Of a DNA stretch of 64,000 nucleotides, positions 15,931 through 24,120 are shown piece after piece (position 1 is the stretch's first letter; the number at the start of each line of letters is the position of its first letter). Source of the stretch: Rhodobacteraceae bacterium Alg231-04 (GTDB lineage: Bacteria; Pseudomonadota; Alphaproteobacteria; Rhodobacterales; Rhodobacteraceae); the NCBI GenBank assembly GCA_900143635.1, contig FREY01000009.1:1-64000 (forward strand). Direction: 5' to 3'. Both the position numbers and the translations under genes were made by a program. A model generated the notes under the pieces. That model had not been told where the DNA came from. It did no database searches and saw only the letters and a program-made list of their open reading frames with translations.

Positions 15931-18900
15931 CAGGTGGCCAGCACCGCCGCAGGCCCGGCGCCGTAGCGGGCAGAGATTTGCGCCGCTTCAAACCGGACGC
16001 CGGGCGCGAATCCATCTGTGACCTGCTGGGCGGCGGAATAGGTCCAGTGCGGCACGGAAACCTGTGTTTCGCGCAGCAGCGTGGCGCCAGACATCACCCG
16101 GATGCGATAGGCCTCACTTTCTTCGCCCAAGGGCACATCGGCCAGATCCCAGCTGTCGCCATCAACCCGCGTGCGACGTACCCAGCTGAGCGTCATGTCG
16201 CCGCTCGCGTCGGTCTCTGCCCGCAGATGCACCGGCGAATAGGGGCGCAGCCCATTGCCGTCGAAGGCGCTGACCTGATGGGAATAGGATGGATCATCAT
16301 AGCCGCGCCGGGCCGGACCAATGCGGAAATGGCGTGCGATGCGCCGCTGTGCCGGGCTGAGCGCGATCTGTGCAGGGGTGCCATCCAGCAGCACCAGCCA
16401 GCTGCCTGCGGGCCAGAGATCTGCCATCATCGCATCCGTTCCCAGCTGCCCGCGCAGCCGTCCGCGCAACAGATAGGTTTGCGGCGCGATCAGCTCTGCC
16501 TCGCGGAACTGAAACAGCTCCCATTCGCCCGGTGTGCCATCACCAATTGCAGCCAGATTGCCGCCGTTCAGCACCGCCGCGGCACTGCGGCTTTCCAAGG
16601 TTCCGGAAATCAGCTGGACCTGCAGCGCTGCCCCCTCATCCCAGCGCCCCGGCGGCACTGCGCCCAGCGCGGTTTGGGTCACGCCCACAGTGGACCCGAC
16701 GGTCACCAGCCCATTCAGGGCGTAGTTTTCATCCGCTGGTGCATCATAGACCGCAACCCGGCCGGGCCAGGGATTGGCGGCGATGGCCAGATGCGGCGCC
16801 ACCGGGTCCTCATCACCACGGATCAGCGGCAGGTCCAGAAACAGCGGCTGCACCGGCACAGGCGTGGCAAAGCGGGCCAGCCCCGGCAGGTCTTCGGGCA
16901 TGTCAGAGGGCGTATAGGCCTGCGGTTCGATCCGCGCGGCTTCGATCTGCTGGCGGTCAGTCATCTCAACCCGGTCAATCCGGTAGAGCACATCGTCAAG
17001 CCAGACAACGTCGCCAGCGCCCAAGGACAGGGACGAGGGCGGCAGAGAGAAGCGGACGCCGCTGCGCGCAATCCGGCTTTCCACCAGCCAGCGTTCAGCC
17101 GTCTGGCGGGCCTCGGCGCGGGTCAACGCCATGGACAGATCATGGCCCGACACCGCATGGGTTGCGGCATCCGGCAGAATGGCCTCTTCGGCCAGAACTG
17201 CATGGTCCCCGCCCCATTCCGGAAAGCGCAGGCGCACCCGTCCGGCCAGTTCCACCTCTGGGGCGCGGTTATGTTCCACGCTGCCATCGTGTTCGTTGCT
17301 TTCAGCAAGGAGTTGCGGCTCCAGAGCGATGGGCTTCTGCCCGTCACGAGGGCGAAACAGCAGCACCCCGTCCCGTTCGATGGCGTCAAAGGCGTGACGC
17401 AGCATCAGCGGTTGCAGGGCGGCACGGGCATCCCCCACATCACCCACCACATAGCCACGGACGATACCGTGCAGCTGCGAGACGTCATATTCTGCCAGGC
17501 CTGCTCTGGTGCAGATCTCAGCCACCACAGAGGCCAGCGTGCGCATGCCTGCCCGCCCGTTCAGCCAGTGCCCGCGCAGGTAGTTCTCTCCATCGCTCCA
17601 GATGTCCAGCGCATTGGGAAAGACCGGAAAGGGGCGCGCGTCCCAGGCCCAGACATAGGCATTGCCCATATCCAGCATGGGCGCGCCGTAGGTATCCGAG
17701 ACCGGATTGTGCGCCGCCTCGCCCCAGTAGCCAAGAACCGTGCGCAGGTACTGCAGCTGGATATAGTCATCGCGCAGCCCGTTGGAGTGTTTCGGCAGCT
17801 GCGATTCAGCGCTTTTGGGATCGAGAAACTTGTTGGGCTGATTGGTGCCCTTATCGATGGCCGCACAGCCCAGTTCGGTGAACCATATCGGTTTGGACTG
17901 CGGCTCCCATGCGGTCGGGGTCGCCTGACGGACACCATCGATACGGTCATGATGGGGGTTCAGCCACCAGCCGCGCAGATCCTTATAGCGCCAGATCCAG
18001 TGTTCGCCATGCGCACCGTCTTCGATGGGGCTGCGGATCTGTGCCGCTTCAGCCTCGGCTGAATGGTAATACCAGTCATAGCCTTCACCGCCTTCCACAT
18101 TGGCACGCAGGTAGTCTGGATCATAGATCGACAGGGCGCCGGTTCGGGCATCCAAGTGATCATCCCCGTCGCGCCAATCGGACAGGGGCATGTAATTGTC
18201 GATACCGATGAAATCGATATTGGCATCCGCCCACAGGGGATCGAGGTGAAAATATCGATTGCCGTCCGGCGCGGTGTAGCCAAAATATTCGGACCAGTCG
18301 GCCGCATAGCTGATCTTGGTCTGCGGCCCCAAGAGGCTGCGTACCTCGGCCGCCAGATCGCGCAGGGCCTGCACGGCGGGAAACCCTACGCTCCCCCGGA
18401 TCTGGGTCAGCCCGCGCATCTCGGACCCGATGCAAAAGGCCTCTACCCCGCCTGCCGCTGCACAGAGCGCGGCATAGTGCAGAATGAAGCGCCGCAACCT
18501 CCAGTCCTGCGGCCCGGAATAGGTGACCTCCCCGTTCCCCACCGAATAGTCACTGGCCGAGGCGGTGCCAAAGAAGGCGGCGACCTCTGCCTCTGCCGAG
18601 CTTGTCTTGTCCGGTGTTCCGGCACGCCCCGGTGCCGTTGACAAGGTGATGCGGCCGCGCCATGGCAGGGCCGGTTGGCCCGCCTCTCCGGTCCAGGGAT
18701 CTGGCAGTGTGTTTCCTACCTGCTGCTCCATCAGGATGAAGGGATAGAACATCACCCGTTTGCCCTGCGCCTGCATGGTCTGGATCGCCTCAATGACCGA
18801 TGCATCGGCGGGGGTTCCGCCATAAAGCGGTTTGCCATCCTCCTGAATGGTCTTTTCGGCAGCGGCGCGGGACAGGCCCGCCACCCGCCACGGCATATTG

Positions 18901-19835
18901 GCACCGTCGGCGCTATGTTTCTCCACCTTTGGTTTCAGGCTGCACTGGCCGCAGCGCAAGTCGTCGCCAAACCAAGACACAATCAAGGAGGCCGCATCAC
19001 AGGCGGGCAGTTCTGTCTCCAGTGCCTGCAGCGAGGTCACAAGGTCCGTCTCGCCGGAATGGGCGTGGCTATTGGCTGCGACCTGCTGCCCGGCGCCATG
19101 GGTGTAATGCACCGGGGTGCTGGCCAGTGCGTATTCTCCGGTGCCGGGCATCATTGCAACGCCGCGCACCAGCTGGCCCAGGTCCTGATCATATGACGCG
19201 CTGTCGGGCTGTTCGGCGCGCAGCACCTCAAAGGAGAACTGCGGCAGCCGGTTGCCGAAGGGCTCCAGCTGCAGATCCTCAAAGACCACATAGGCGGTGC
19301 CGCGATAGGCGGGCACATTGCCTGCACCCTCTATCGTTTCCATCAGCGGATCGGGCAGTTGATCCTCGGTCCCTGTATATCCCCGCATGTTGAGGTCTTT
19401 GGGGGCGACCTCCTCGCCATCGGCCCAGATGCGCGGCACGGCGGCGATCTGCCCCTCACATAGCGCTATCGCCAGCGATACCGAGTAGCTGTAGGAGGTC
19501 ACACTGGGGGTCGAGGGCGCACCCTTGCCGCTGCCGCCACCGGATTTGGTGGCGGTCTCCAGAAAGTCCGAGGCCCAGATCACCTGCCCGCCCAGCCGCA
19601 TCCGCCCGAACACGCGGGCAATGGGCTGGCCGTCACTGGCCTGCGTCAGGCGAAAGCGGTCGACCTTGCCGGTCTCAACCGGCGCAGAGCCGCTGCCCAG
19701 CAGACGTTCATCAATGACCCGGCCAAGGGTCGCCCCGACCGCGCGGCCAATCGCCACCGAGGACAGCCCCAGAACCGAGCCGCCAACAGTGCCGCCCAGC
19801 GCGGCCCCGGCCGCAGAAAGCAGGATGGTTGCCAT
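15930..19835 (-). CDS. GTA gp15 megatron tail-tip protein
   Basis: A 1301-residue baseplate protein, full length for RcGTA gp15. It begins with a glycine-rich hydrophobic segment (AAGAALGGTVGGSVLG), continues with a TIM-barrel glycosidase-like domain (about residues 430-740; markers VEAFCIGSEMRGL, FIGIDNYMPLSDW and WFTELGCAAIDKG) and ends in phage tail-tip and fibronectin-like modules. In RcGTA this trimer forms the tail spike and pore contacting the recipient. Start overlaps the gp14 stop. The frame is open throughout despite the upstream deletion. Confidence 0.93.
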   Translation of the reverse strand: MATILLSAAGAALGGTVGGSVLGLSSVAIGRAVGATLGRVIDERLLGSGSAPVETGKVDRFRLTQASDGQPIARVFGRMRLGGQVIWASDFLETATKSGGGSGKGAPSTPSVTSYSYSVSLAIALCEGQIAAVPRIWADGEEVAPKDLNMRGYTGTEDQLPDPLMETIEGAGNVPAYRGTAYVVFEDLQLEPFGNRLPQFSFEVLRAEQPDSASYDQDLGQLVRGVAMMPGTGEYALASTPVHYTHGAGQQVAANSHAHSGETDLVTSLQALETELPACDAASLIVSWFGDDLRCGQCSLKPKVEKHSADGANMPWRVAGLSRAAAEKTIQEDGKPLYGGTPADASVIEAIQTMQAQGKRVMFYPFILMEQQVGNTLPDPWTGEAGQPALPWRGRITLSTAPGRAGTPDKTSSAEAEVAAFFGTASASDYSVGNGEVTYSGPQDWRLRRFILHYAALCAAAGGVEAFCIGSEMRGLTQIRGSVGFPAVQALRDLAAEVRSLLGPQTKISYAADWSEYFGYTAPDGNRYFHLDPLWADANIDFIGIDNYMPLSDWRDGDDHLDARTGALSIYDPDYLRANVEGGEGYDWYYHSAEAEAAQIRSPIEDGAHGEHWIWRYKDLRGWWLNPHHDRIDGVRQATPTAWEPQSKPIWFTELGCAAIDKGTNQPNKFLDPKSAESQLPKHSNGLRDDYIQLQYLRTVLGYWGEAAHNPVSDTYGAPMLDMGNAYVWAWDARPFPVFPNALDIWSDGENYLRGHWLNGRAGMRTLASVVAEICTRAGLAEYDVSQLHGIVRGYVVGDVGDARAALQPLMLRHAFDAIERDGVLLFRPRDGQKPIALEPQLLAESNEHDGSVEHNRAPEVELAGRVRLRFPEWGGDHAVLAEEAILPDAATHAVSGHDLSMALTRAEARQTAERWLVESRIARSGVRFSLPPSSLSLGAGDVVWLDDVLYRIDRVEMTDRQQIEAARIEPQAYTPSDMPEDLPGLARFATPVPVQPLFLDLPLIRGDEDPVAPHLAIAANPWPGRVAVYDAPADENYALNGLVTVGSTVGVTQTALGAVPPGRWDEGAALQVQLISGTLESRSAAAVLNGGNLAAIGDGTPGEWELFQFREAELIAPQTYLLRGRLRGQLGTDAMMADLWPAGSWLVLLDGTPAQIALSPAQRRIARHFRIGPARRGYDDPSYSHQVSAFDGNGLRPYSPVHLRAETDASGDMTLSWVRRTRVDGDSWDLADVPLGEESEAYRIRVMSGATLLRETQVSVPHWTYSAAQQVTDGFAPGVRFEAAQISARYGAGPAAVLAT

Positions 19836-20293
19836 CAGATCACCTCCGTCGGAAAAGAAAACCGCGCCACGATGCGGCGCTGCCAGGGGGCTGAGAGGGC
19901 ATTTTCAACAACGCCGCGCCCCGAATAGGCGTGAATGAAACGCGGATGCGCGCCTATGGCGGATTGCAGCTCCAGATGTTTGGCCACCGATCCCGCCCGC
20001 ATGCGAAACAGGATCACATCACCGGGGGCCGCCGCCATCACCTGTTTCTGGCGCAGATGGCGCAGGGCGGCCTGCCACAGGCGTTCTTCGCCCTGCGGTT
20101 CAGACCAGTCCATCGAATAGGGCGGCGCTGTCTCGGGCTCTGCCCCCAATACCTCGCGCCAGATGCCGCGGATCAGGCCCAGACAATCACAGCCCGCCCC
20201 TTTGCAGGCCGCCTGATGGCGATAGGGCGTGCCGATCCAGCTGCCTGCAGCGCTGACGATCTCTGTGCCAATTCTTCCTGTGCGCCCGCTCAT
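19835..20293 (-). CDS. GTA gp14 NlpC/P60 peptidase
   Basis: A 152-residue cell-wall peptidase of the NlpC/P60 fold. The catalytic Cys is in KGAGCDCLGLIRG and the His in RFIHAYSGRG near residue 130. In RcGTA it sits in the tail tip and is thought to open the recipient's peptidoglycan. Start and stop codons overlap with gp13 and gp15, the tight packing expected of the tail operon. Length and motifs look intact. Confidence 0.93.
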   Translation of the reverse strand: MSGRTGRIGTEIVSAAGSWIGTPYRHQAACKGAGCDCLGLIRGIWREVLGAEPETAPPYSMDWSEPQGEERLWQAALRHLRQKQVMAAAPGDVILFRMRAGSVAKHLELQSAIGAHPRFIHAYSGRGVVENALSAPWQRRIVARFSFPTEVI

Positions 20294-21177
20294 CTGCGGC
20301 TGCCGCCGGTATTGGCATTGCTGTCGCGCGGCACCGCCACCATCCAGTCTTCGCCCGGAATGTCGGGAAAGCCCTGAAAGTTGATGAGATTGGCAAATTT
20401 CAGTCGGCAGGTCTCCATTCGGCGGTCACAGCCCGCGTCCAGCCGGATCAGATCACCGGGCTGAATGTCGATGCCGATCGGCTCCCACAGGTCCAGAGCG
20501 CGGGTGGCCCCTTCCAGCCGGTCCTGTTTGATCGCCCCCCAGAGCCCCTGTGCGGCACCGGACAAGACCGTCAGACGCCCGCGCTGAAACCAGCCGGGTT
20601 CGAACCCCGGCAGCGCGTCCCAACGAAAGCTACGATTGTCCGTCACCACCGCCGCGGCCAGGTCCGTCCGGTATCCCGGCTGATCAAGGTCAAAGCCACA
20701 GTCGCCATCGCCCAAGACCGCGGTGCAGGGTTTCTGGTAGATCCGCCCCTGCGGCGTGTTCAGTACCTCAGTGAGCCCCCGCAGTTCGGCATGGAAAGCA
20801 CCGCCAGCCCGGCGGATTTCGCCGAACGCGCCGCGAAACTGCAGCCAGCGCACCTCAGGATCGGCCCAGTTCACCAACCAGGTGCGCACCTCGGCGCCGT
20901 CAAAGCGGCCCGCGTCTATGTCCTCGTCCCGGATCGCGGCATCAGACAGCGCCCCCATGGCTTCGGTATTATCTACGGCCAGCCCGGTGCCCTGTTGCAG
21001 GGCCATCGCCGTCAGCCCGCTGTCCGCCTTGAAGGAGATCCCATCAAAACTCAGCCCGCAATCGTGATCCGTGAACCCCAGCTGCAGCCCATCCCAGCGG
21101 GTCACTGCCCAGCAGCGGCACAGGGTCGTCTGCGTGCTTTCCACATGCGCCCTGAAGGCCTCTGACATGCCCGCCAT
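20290..21177 (-). CDS. GTA gp13 baseplate hub protein (DUF2163)
   Basis: A 295-residue protein with an N-terminal DUF2163 region and a C-terminal phage BR0599-type segment. Four cysteines in pairs (KPCTAVLGDGDCGF and GCDRRMETC) are placed where RcGTA's hub protein is reported to hold an iron-sulfur cluster. I chose ATG 21177, which overlaps the gp12 TGA stop in a TGATG arrangement; a GTG one codon upstream is also possible. It joins the distal tail ring to the megatron. Confidence 0.92.
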   Translation of the reverse strand: MAGMSEAFRAHVESTQTTLCRCWAVTRWDGLQLGFTDHDCGLSFDGISFKADSGLTAMALQQGTGLAVDNTEAMGALSDAAIRDEDIDAGRFDGAEVRTWLVNWADPEVRWLQFRGAFGEIRRAGGAFHAELRGLTEVLNTPQGRIYQKPCTAVLGDGDCGFDLDQPGYRTDLAAAVVTDNRSFRWDALPGFEPGWFQRGRLTVLSGAAQGLWGAIKQDRLEGATRALDLWEPIGIDIQPGDLIRLDAGCDRRMETCRLKFANLINFQGFPDIPGEDWMVAVPRDSNANTGGSRR

Positions 21178-21809
21178 CACACCCTTACCTCCACCACTGG
21201 CACATTGGGCACATCGCCGGCCTGAACGCTGGCAACGCTGGTCTGAATGCTGGTGGTGTCAAACCGAACCGGCACGTCAAACTCAAACCCGGCGCTGATC
21301 ACCTGACCCTCGGCAGGCGGATGCGTCAGGGTGATGCGGCCGGTGGCGGCGTCCAGCGTGTAGTCCACCGCCTCGCGCAGCGCATCCTGTTCGACGCCAA
21401 CCCGCACTGTGCCCATTACAGGTTTGGCAATGGGGCGCGCATAGCTATGGCCGCCCGACCGGTAGGATTTGAGCAGCTGAAACACCACCGTCTGCCCATC
21501 GCCCGTGCCAATCACCTGATCGCGGAAATCTACCTCTCCTGTGGCCTTGGCCGATTTGAAATCCGACCAGTCCTTCCAGCGAAACCCATGCATCTGGCCC
21601 TGCCGCGCCTCGAAAAAGGCGATCAGTGTCTCGATGTCATCAAGCGAGCGCAGCCCGAGACCGGCATCATAGCGGCGGCGCGAGTGGGCCCAGGGGGTGT
21701 TGCGCTCCTCATAGCCATTGGCGAGCGTCACCACATCTGTGCGCCGCTCCGGCCCACCGACCGAGCCAAAGCTCAAGGACGCAGGGAATCTGACCTCGTG
21801 AAAACTCAT
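21177..21809 (-). CDS. GTA gp12 distal tail protein (DUF2460)
   Basis: A 210-residue protein of the DUF2460 family. The N-terminal FHEVRFPASLSFGSVGGPER and RRYDAGLGLRS segments are typical. In RcGTA it forms the distal tail ring at the end of the tail tube. Downstream gp13 overlaps by one base. It appears complete. Confidence 0.92.
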   Translation of the reverse strand: MSFHEVRFPASLSFGSVGGPERRTDVVTLANGYEERNTPWAHSRRRYDAGLGLRSLDDIETLIAFFEARQGQMHGFRWKDWSDFKSAKATGEVDFRDQVIGTGDGQTVVFQLLKSYRSGGHSYARPIAKPVMGTVRVGVEQDALREAVDYTLDAATGRITLTHPPAEGQVISAGFEFDVPVRFDTTSIQTSVASVQAGDVPNVPVVEVRV

Positions 21810-21823
21810 GGTGTTTCTCCCTC

Positions 21824-22483
21824 TCAGCGGTTACGGCTGCCGCGCCCCAATGCGCGGCTCATCTGGGCGGCGATCTGGCCGCGGCTGCGCTGGAAACTGG
21901 CGGCATCGGGGGTGGATATGTTCATCACCACACTGACCCCGCCGCCACCTGCGCCGCGCACGCCCAGCTTGCCATCGGCGCCACGCGCCAGCGGCATGAT
22001 CGCCTCGGGTCCGGCTTCGCCCATCAGCCCGGTGCCGCCTCTCATGGGAAAGGTGACAGGGCCGGACACCACACCGCCATTGGCAAAGGGCATCACCCGC
22101 CCCTGGCTGAAGGCCGCGCCGTTTGCGAAGGGGAACAGCCCCTCGACCAGCGATCCCACAGTGCCCGCTAGCGCGCCGCCCAGATGGTCGGTCACCGGTT
22201 TCATCGCCGCGTTGTAAGTCGTCTGCATCATCGAGCGCGCCACGGTTTCCAGCGCACCGGACAGAGACATGCTGTCAAAAACCACCCCATCAAAAGCACG
22301 CCGTAAACCCTTGGAAAGACCGCGTTCCAGCGTCTGGACGTCCTTGCCGGTTGCGGCAAAGGCTTCTTTCACGCGGCGCAGTTCCGTGAAGAAACTGGCG
22401 GCCATGCCAGCCGCATCGCCCAGCGCGTCACCCAGCGCCGCGCCCTGCAGTTCCAGATCGGTGATGCCATCCTGATCACTCAT
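21824..22483 (-). CDS. GTA gp11 short tape measure protein
   Basis: A 219-residue protein, the usual length of GTA gp11, much shorter than tape measures of long-tailed phages. The C-terminal half has the lambda-like tape-measure ending FANGGVVSGPVTFPMRGG followed by GLMGEAGPEAIMPL. It should set the short GTA tail length. Overlaps gp10.1 by eight bases. Confidence 0.9.
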   Translation of the reverse strand: MSDQDGITDLELQGAALGDALGDAAGMAASFFTELRRVKEAFAATGKDVQTLERGLSKGLRRAFDGVVFDSMSLSGALETVARSMMQTTYNAAMKPVTDHLGGALAGTVGSLVEGLFPFANGAAFSQGRVMPFANGGVVSGPVTFPMRGGTGLMGEAGPEAIMPLARGADGKLGVRGAGGGGVSVVMNISTPDAASFQRSRGQIAAQMSRALGRGSRNR

Positions 22484-22682
22484 CGCTCACTCCTTGGCTA
22501 TTGTTGTCCGGATAGGCCGCCATAAGCGCGTCCAGCCCGGCGCGTCCCAATGCACCCTGCCCGCCCGCCTTTCCCAGCATCAGCCGCAGCTCTGCCGGGG
22601 TGAGGCGCCAAAACTCACCGGGAGTCAGCCGCAGCCCCTGCATCCCGGCCCGCATCAGCGCAGGCCAGTCCAGCTTGCTCAT
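22476..22682 (-). CDS. GTA gp10.1 tail assembly chaperone-like protein
   Basis: A 68-residue protein beginning DWPALMRAGMQGLRLTPGEF and containing WRLTPAELRLMLG, the pattern of the small phage tail assembly chaperone encoded between gp10 and gp11. It overlaps both neighbours by a few bases. In tailed phages such proteins load the tape measure during tail assembly. Confidence 0.88.
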   Translation of the reverse strand: MSKLDWPALMRAGMQGLRLTPGEFWRLTPAELRLMLGKAGGQGALGRAGLDALMAAYPDNNSQGVSDE

Positions 22683-22999
22683 GTCTCGTCCGGCAAAAGA
22701 AAGGCGCGGGCGAGCAATTCAGCGGCAGCGCGGGCGGCCGCCATGGGCCCGCCTGCAATCTCGGCCGTTGCCAGTTCCGCGGCTGTTACCGCGTGGCCAC
22801 CGCCCTTCAGCCCCGCCGCCAGCAGTGCCAGCACATCGCGGGCAGAAAAGCCGCCGCTCTCGAAACGCTGCGCCAGATCCACCAGCGCGCGGGTTTCCAG
22901 TGCTGTTTCCAGTTCCGCCAACGCCCCCAGCGTCAGCTTCATCACATGGGGGGCGCCGTTGATGGTAAGGGTTGTCTCACCGGCAAATGGATTGGCCAT
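22679..22999 (-). CDS. GTA gp10 family protein
   Basis: A 106-residue protein with the gp10 signature TINGAPHVMKLTLGALAELE and a helical C terminus. It is the other small tail-assembly gene upstream of gp10.1 and starts three bases after the gp9 stop codon. Intact, although the gene in front of it survives only as a tail fragment. Confidence 0.9.
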   Translation of the reverse strand: MANPFAGETTLTINGAPHVMKLTLGALAELETALETRALVDLAQRFESGGFSARDVLALLAAGLKGGGHAVTAAELATAEIAGGPMAAARAAAELLARAFLLPDET

Positions 23000-23002
23000 G
23001 GC

Positions 23003-23173
23003 TTAGACCGCCGTGAAGGTAAGGGCACCGGCACTGGCCAGTGACAGCTCATATGTGGCCTCGCCATTATGTGATCCGGCATATTCCAGCGCGGTCACCT
23101 GAAAGGCCCCCTCAACAATGCCGAAATCGGGAATGATCACCTGAAAATCCGGTGTTTCCCCGTCAAAGAACAG
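23003..23173 (-). pseudogene. GTA gp9 major tail protein, 3' remnant
   Basis: Only the last ~56 codons remain. The minus-strand frame reads LFFDGETPDFQVIIPDFG, later AFQVTALEYAGSHNGEATYE, and ends SAGALTFTAV and TAA, the characteristic C terminus of the GTA major tail protein. Immediately upstream the frame meets TAG, and terminase sequence begins. About 140 N-terminal residues of a normal gp9 are missing, so no tail tube subunit can be made from this locus. Confidence 0.88.
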
Positions 23174-23186
23174 CTAGCGGGCGCGC

Positions 23187-23717
23187 TCAGGCGGCATCAA
23201 ACTGCGGCCCGCGCAGACCTTCGGCGTAATGCGCCGAAAAGGCCTGTGCCTCAGCCCCGTTGGGCCAGACCAGCTTGCGCTCGGTTGCCTTCCACTGTGG
23301 CTTTCGGTCCGGCGGCGAGCAGGCCAGAATGCCGCTGTCACCACGGATCATCACATCGCGCACCTGATCATAGGTCTCGCCCACCAGCGCCACCCGGCGG
23401 GCACGGCCAGGATCCCCCGGCCGGGCCCCTTCCACCTGGGCCCGTACCCATTCGGCCCCGGCGCGGGTTTTGCCCGCGCCGCGCCCGCCAAGGATCACCC
23501 AGGACCTCCAGTCCCCACCGGGCGGCAGCTGATGTGGCAGCGCCCAGAATTCAAACAGATAGGGCAGCGCGCATAAGGCTTCGTCCGGCAGCTCATTCAG
23601 AAAGCCCTCCTGCACTGCTGCATCGGCGCAGGCGAGCCATTCGGCATCGGATTTCACTGCGGGCCGCGTCGAGGTCCAGTCCTGCGCCGCTGGCATGGGT
23701 GGTGTTGTATTCAACAA
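23187..23717 (-). pseudogene. GTA gp2 large terminase, 5' remnant
   Basis: The frame covers the first 176 residues of a terminase normally about 450 long. The ATPase Walker A motif GGRGAGKTRAGAEW is present near residue 75, and the sequence stops at AEGLRGPQFDAA followed by TGA; intact proteins continue with W and the Walker B region (CDELAKW). The nuclease domain is absent. The stop is made by the fusion junction. Its product could not package DNA. Confidence 0.92.
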
Positions 23718-23925
23718 GGCATGTCTCCACTTTCTGGCAGTCGCGGATCAGGCTGTTCAGCCCTGCAAACTGCCGGGTTGCTCCGGTTGTTTCTCCCTCC
23801 GCCCCGTTCTCCAGCTCGGCCCGCAAGATCTCAGCCTCGCGCCTGAGCCGGTTGATCGACTCCTGCAAGGATGTGAGCAGGTCAGCCGTCATCTGGGCCT
23901 TGTGGCCCCGGGGGGTGTTGGTCAT
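23593..23925 (-). CDS. GTA gp1 small terminase-like protein
   Basis: A 110-residue protein, first gene of the cluster. The central part (LTSLQESINRLRREAEILRA) is strongly helical or coiled coil, as expected for GTA gp1, which helps the large terminase. I chose ATG 23925 because the longer open frame upstream overlaps non-coding promoter-like sequence. It overlaps the start of gp2 by 125 bases, an arrangement seen in related GTA loci. It survives intact though its partner is truncated. Confidence 0.78.
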   Translation of the reverse strand: MTNTPRGHKAQMTADLLTSLQESINRLRREAEILRAELENGAEGETTGATRQFAGLNSLIRDCQKVETCLVEYNTTHASGAGLDLDAARSEIRCRMARLRRCSSAGGLSE

Positions 23926-24095
23926 ATGCGTTTTCACCTCGCATGCTGATTGCCCCCGCCCGTGAGAAACGCAAAACGCCGCGCGGGGGAGATCCCCGGC
24001 GGCGGTCATGCATCTTCCAGCATGAAACAACTTATACGTGCAATCAGTCGGTTTGTCAAAACGGGCGGCGCACGCCCGGTTAACGATCAGACATG

Positions 24096-24117
24096 AAAAA
24101 GGGCGCCGTAGCGCCCC
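24096..24117 (-). terminator. mltG terminator
   Basis: On the minus strand GGGCGC, loop TACG, GCGCCC is followed by TTTTT, four bases after the mltG stop. It separates the fab/mltG operon from the GTA cluster. Confidence 0.85.
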
Positions 24118-24120
24118 AAA

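Larger units (their letters stand above)
15643..24030 (-). mobile_element. Gene transfer agent cluster with internal deletion
   Basis: The genes gp1, truncated gp2, truncated gp9, gp10, gp10.1, gp11, gp12, gp13, gp14, gp15 and a small last ORF lie in the canonical order of the Rhodobacter capsulatus GTA, with mltG/fabF upstream and cysE downstream as in other Rhodobacterales. A single junction near 23174-23187 removes most of the terminase, portal, protease, capsid, connector and most of the major tail genes. The tail-tip half is intact. As it stands the locus cannot encode a head or package DNA. Confidence 0.92.

Noticed and set aside
15978-18062. Plus-strand 694-codon open frame opposite gp15
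   Set aside because: Antisense shadow of the GTA megatron gene caused by GC-biased third positions; the minus frame has clear family motifs and overlapping starts, the plus frame none.
15643-22999. Tail genes as a tailocin or contractile weapon
   Set aside because: The tail-tube gene gp9 is truncated and there are no sheath, lysis or fibre genes; the cluster order is that of a GTA.
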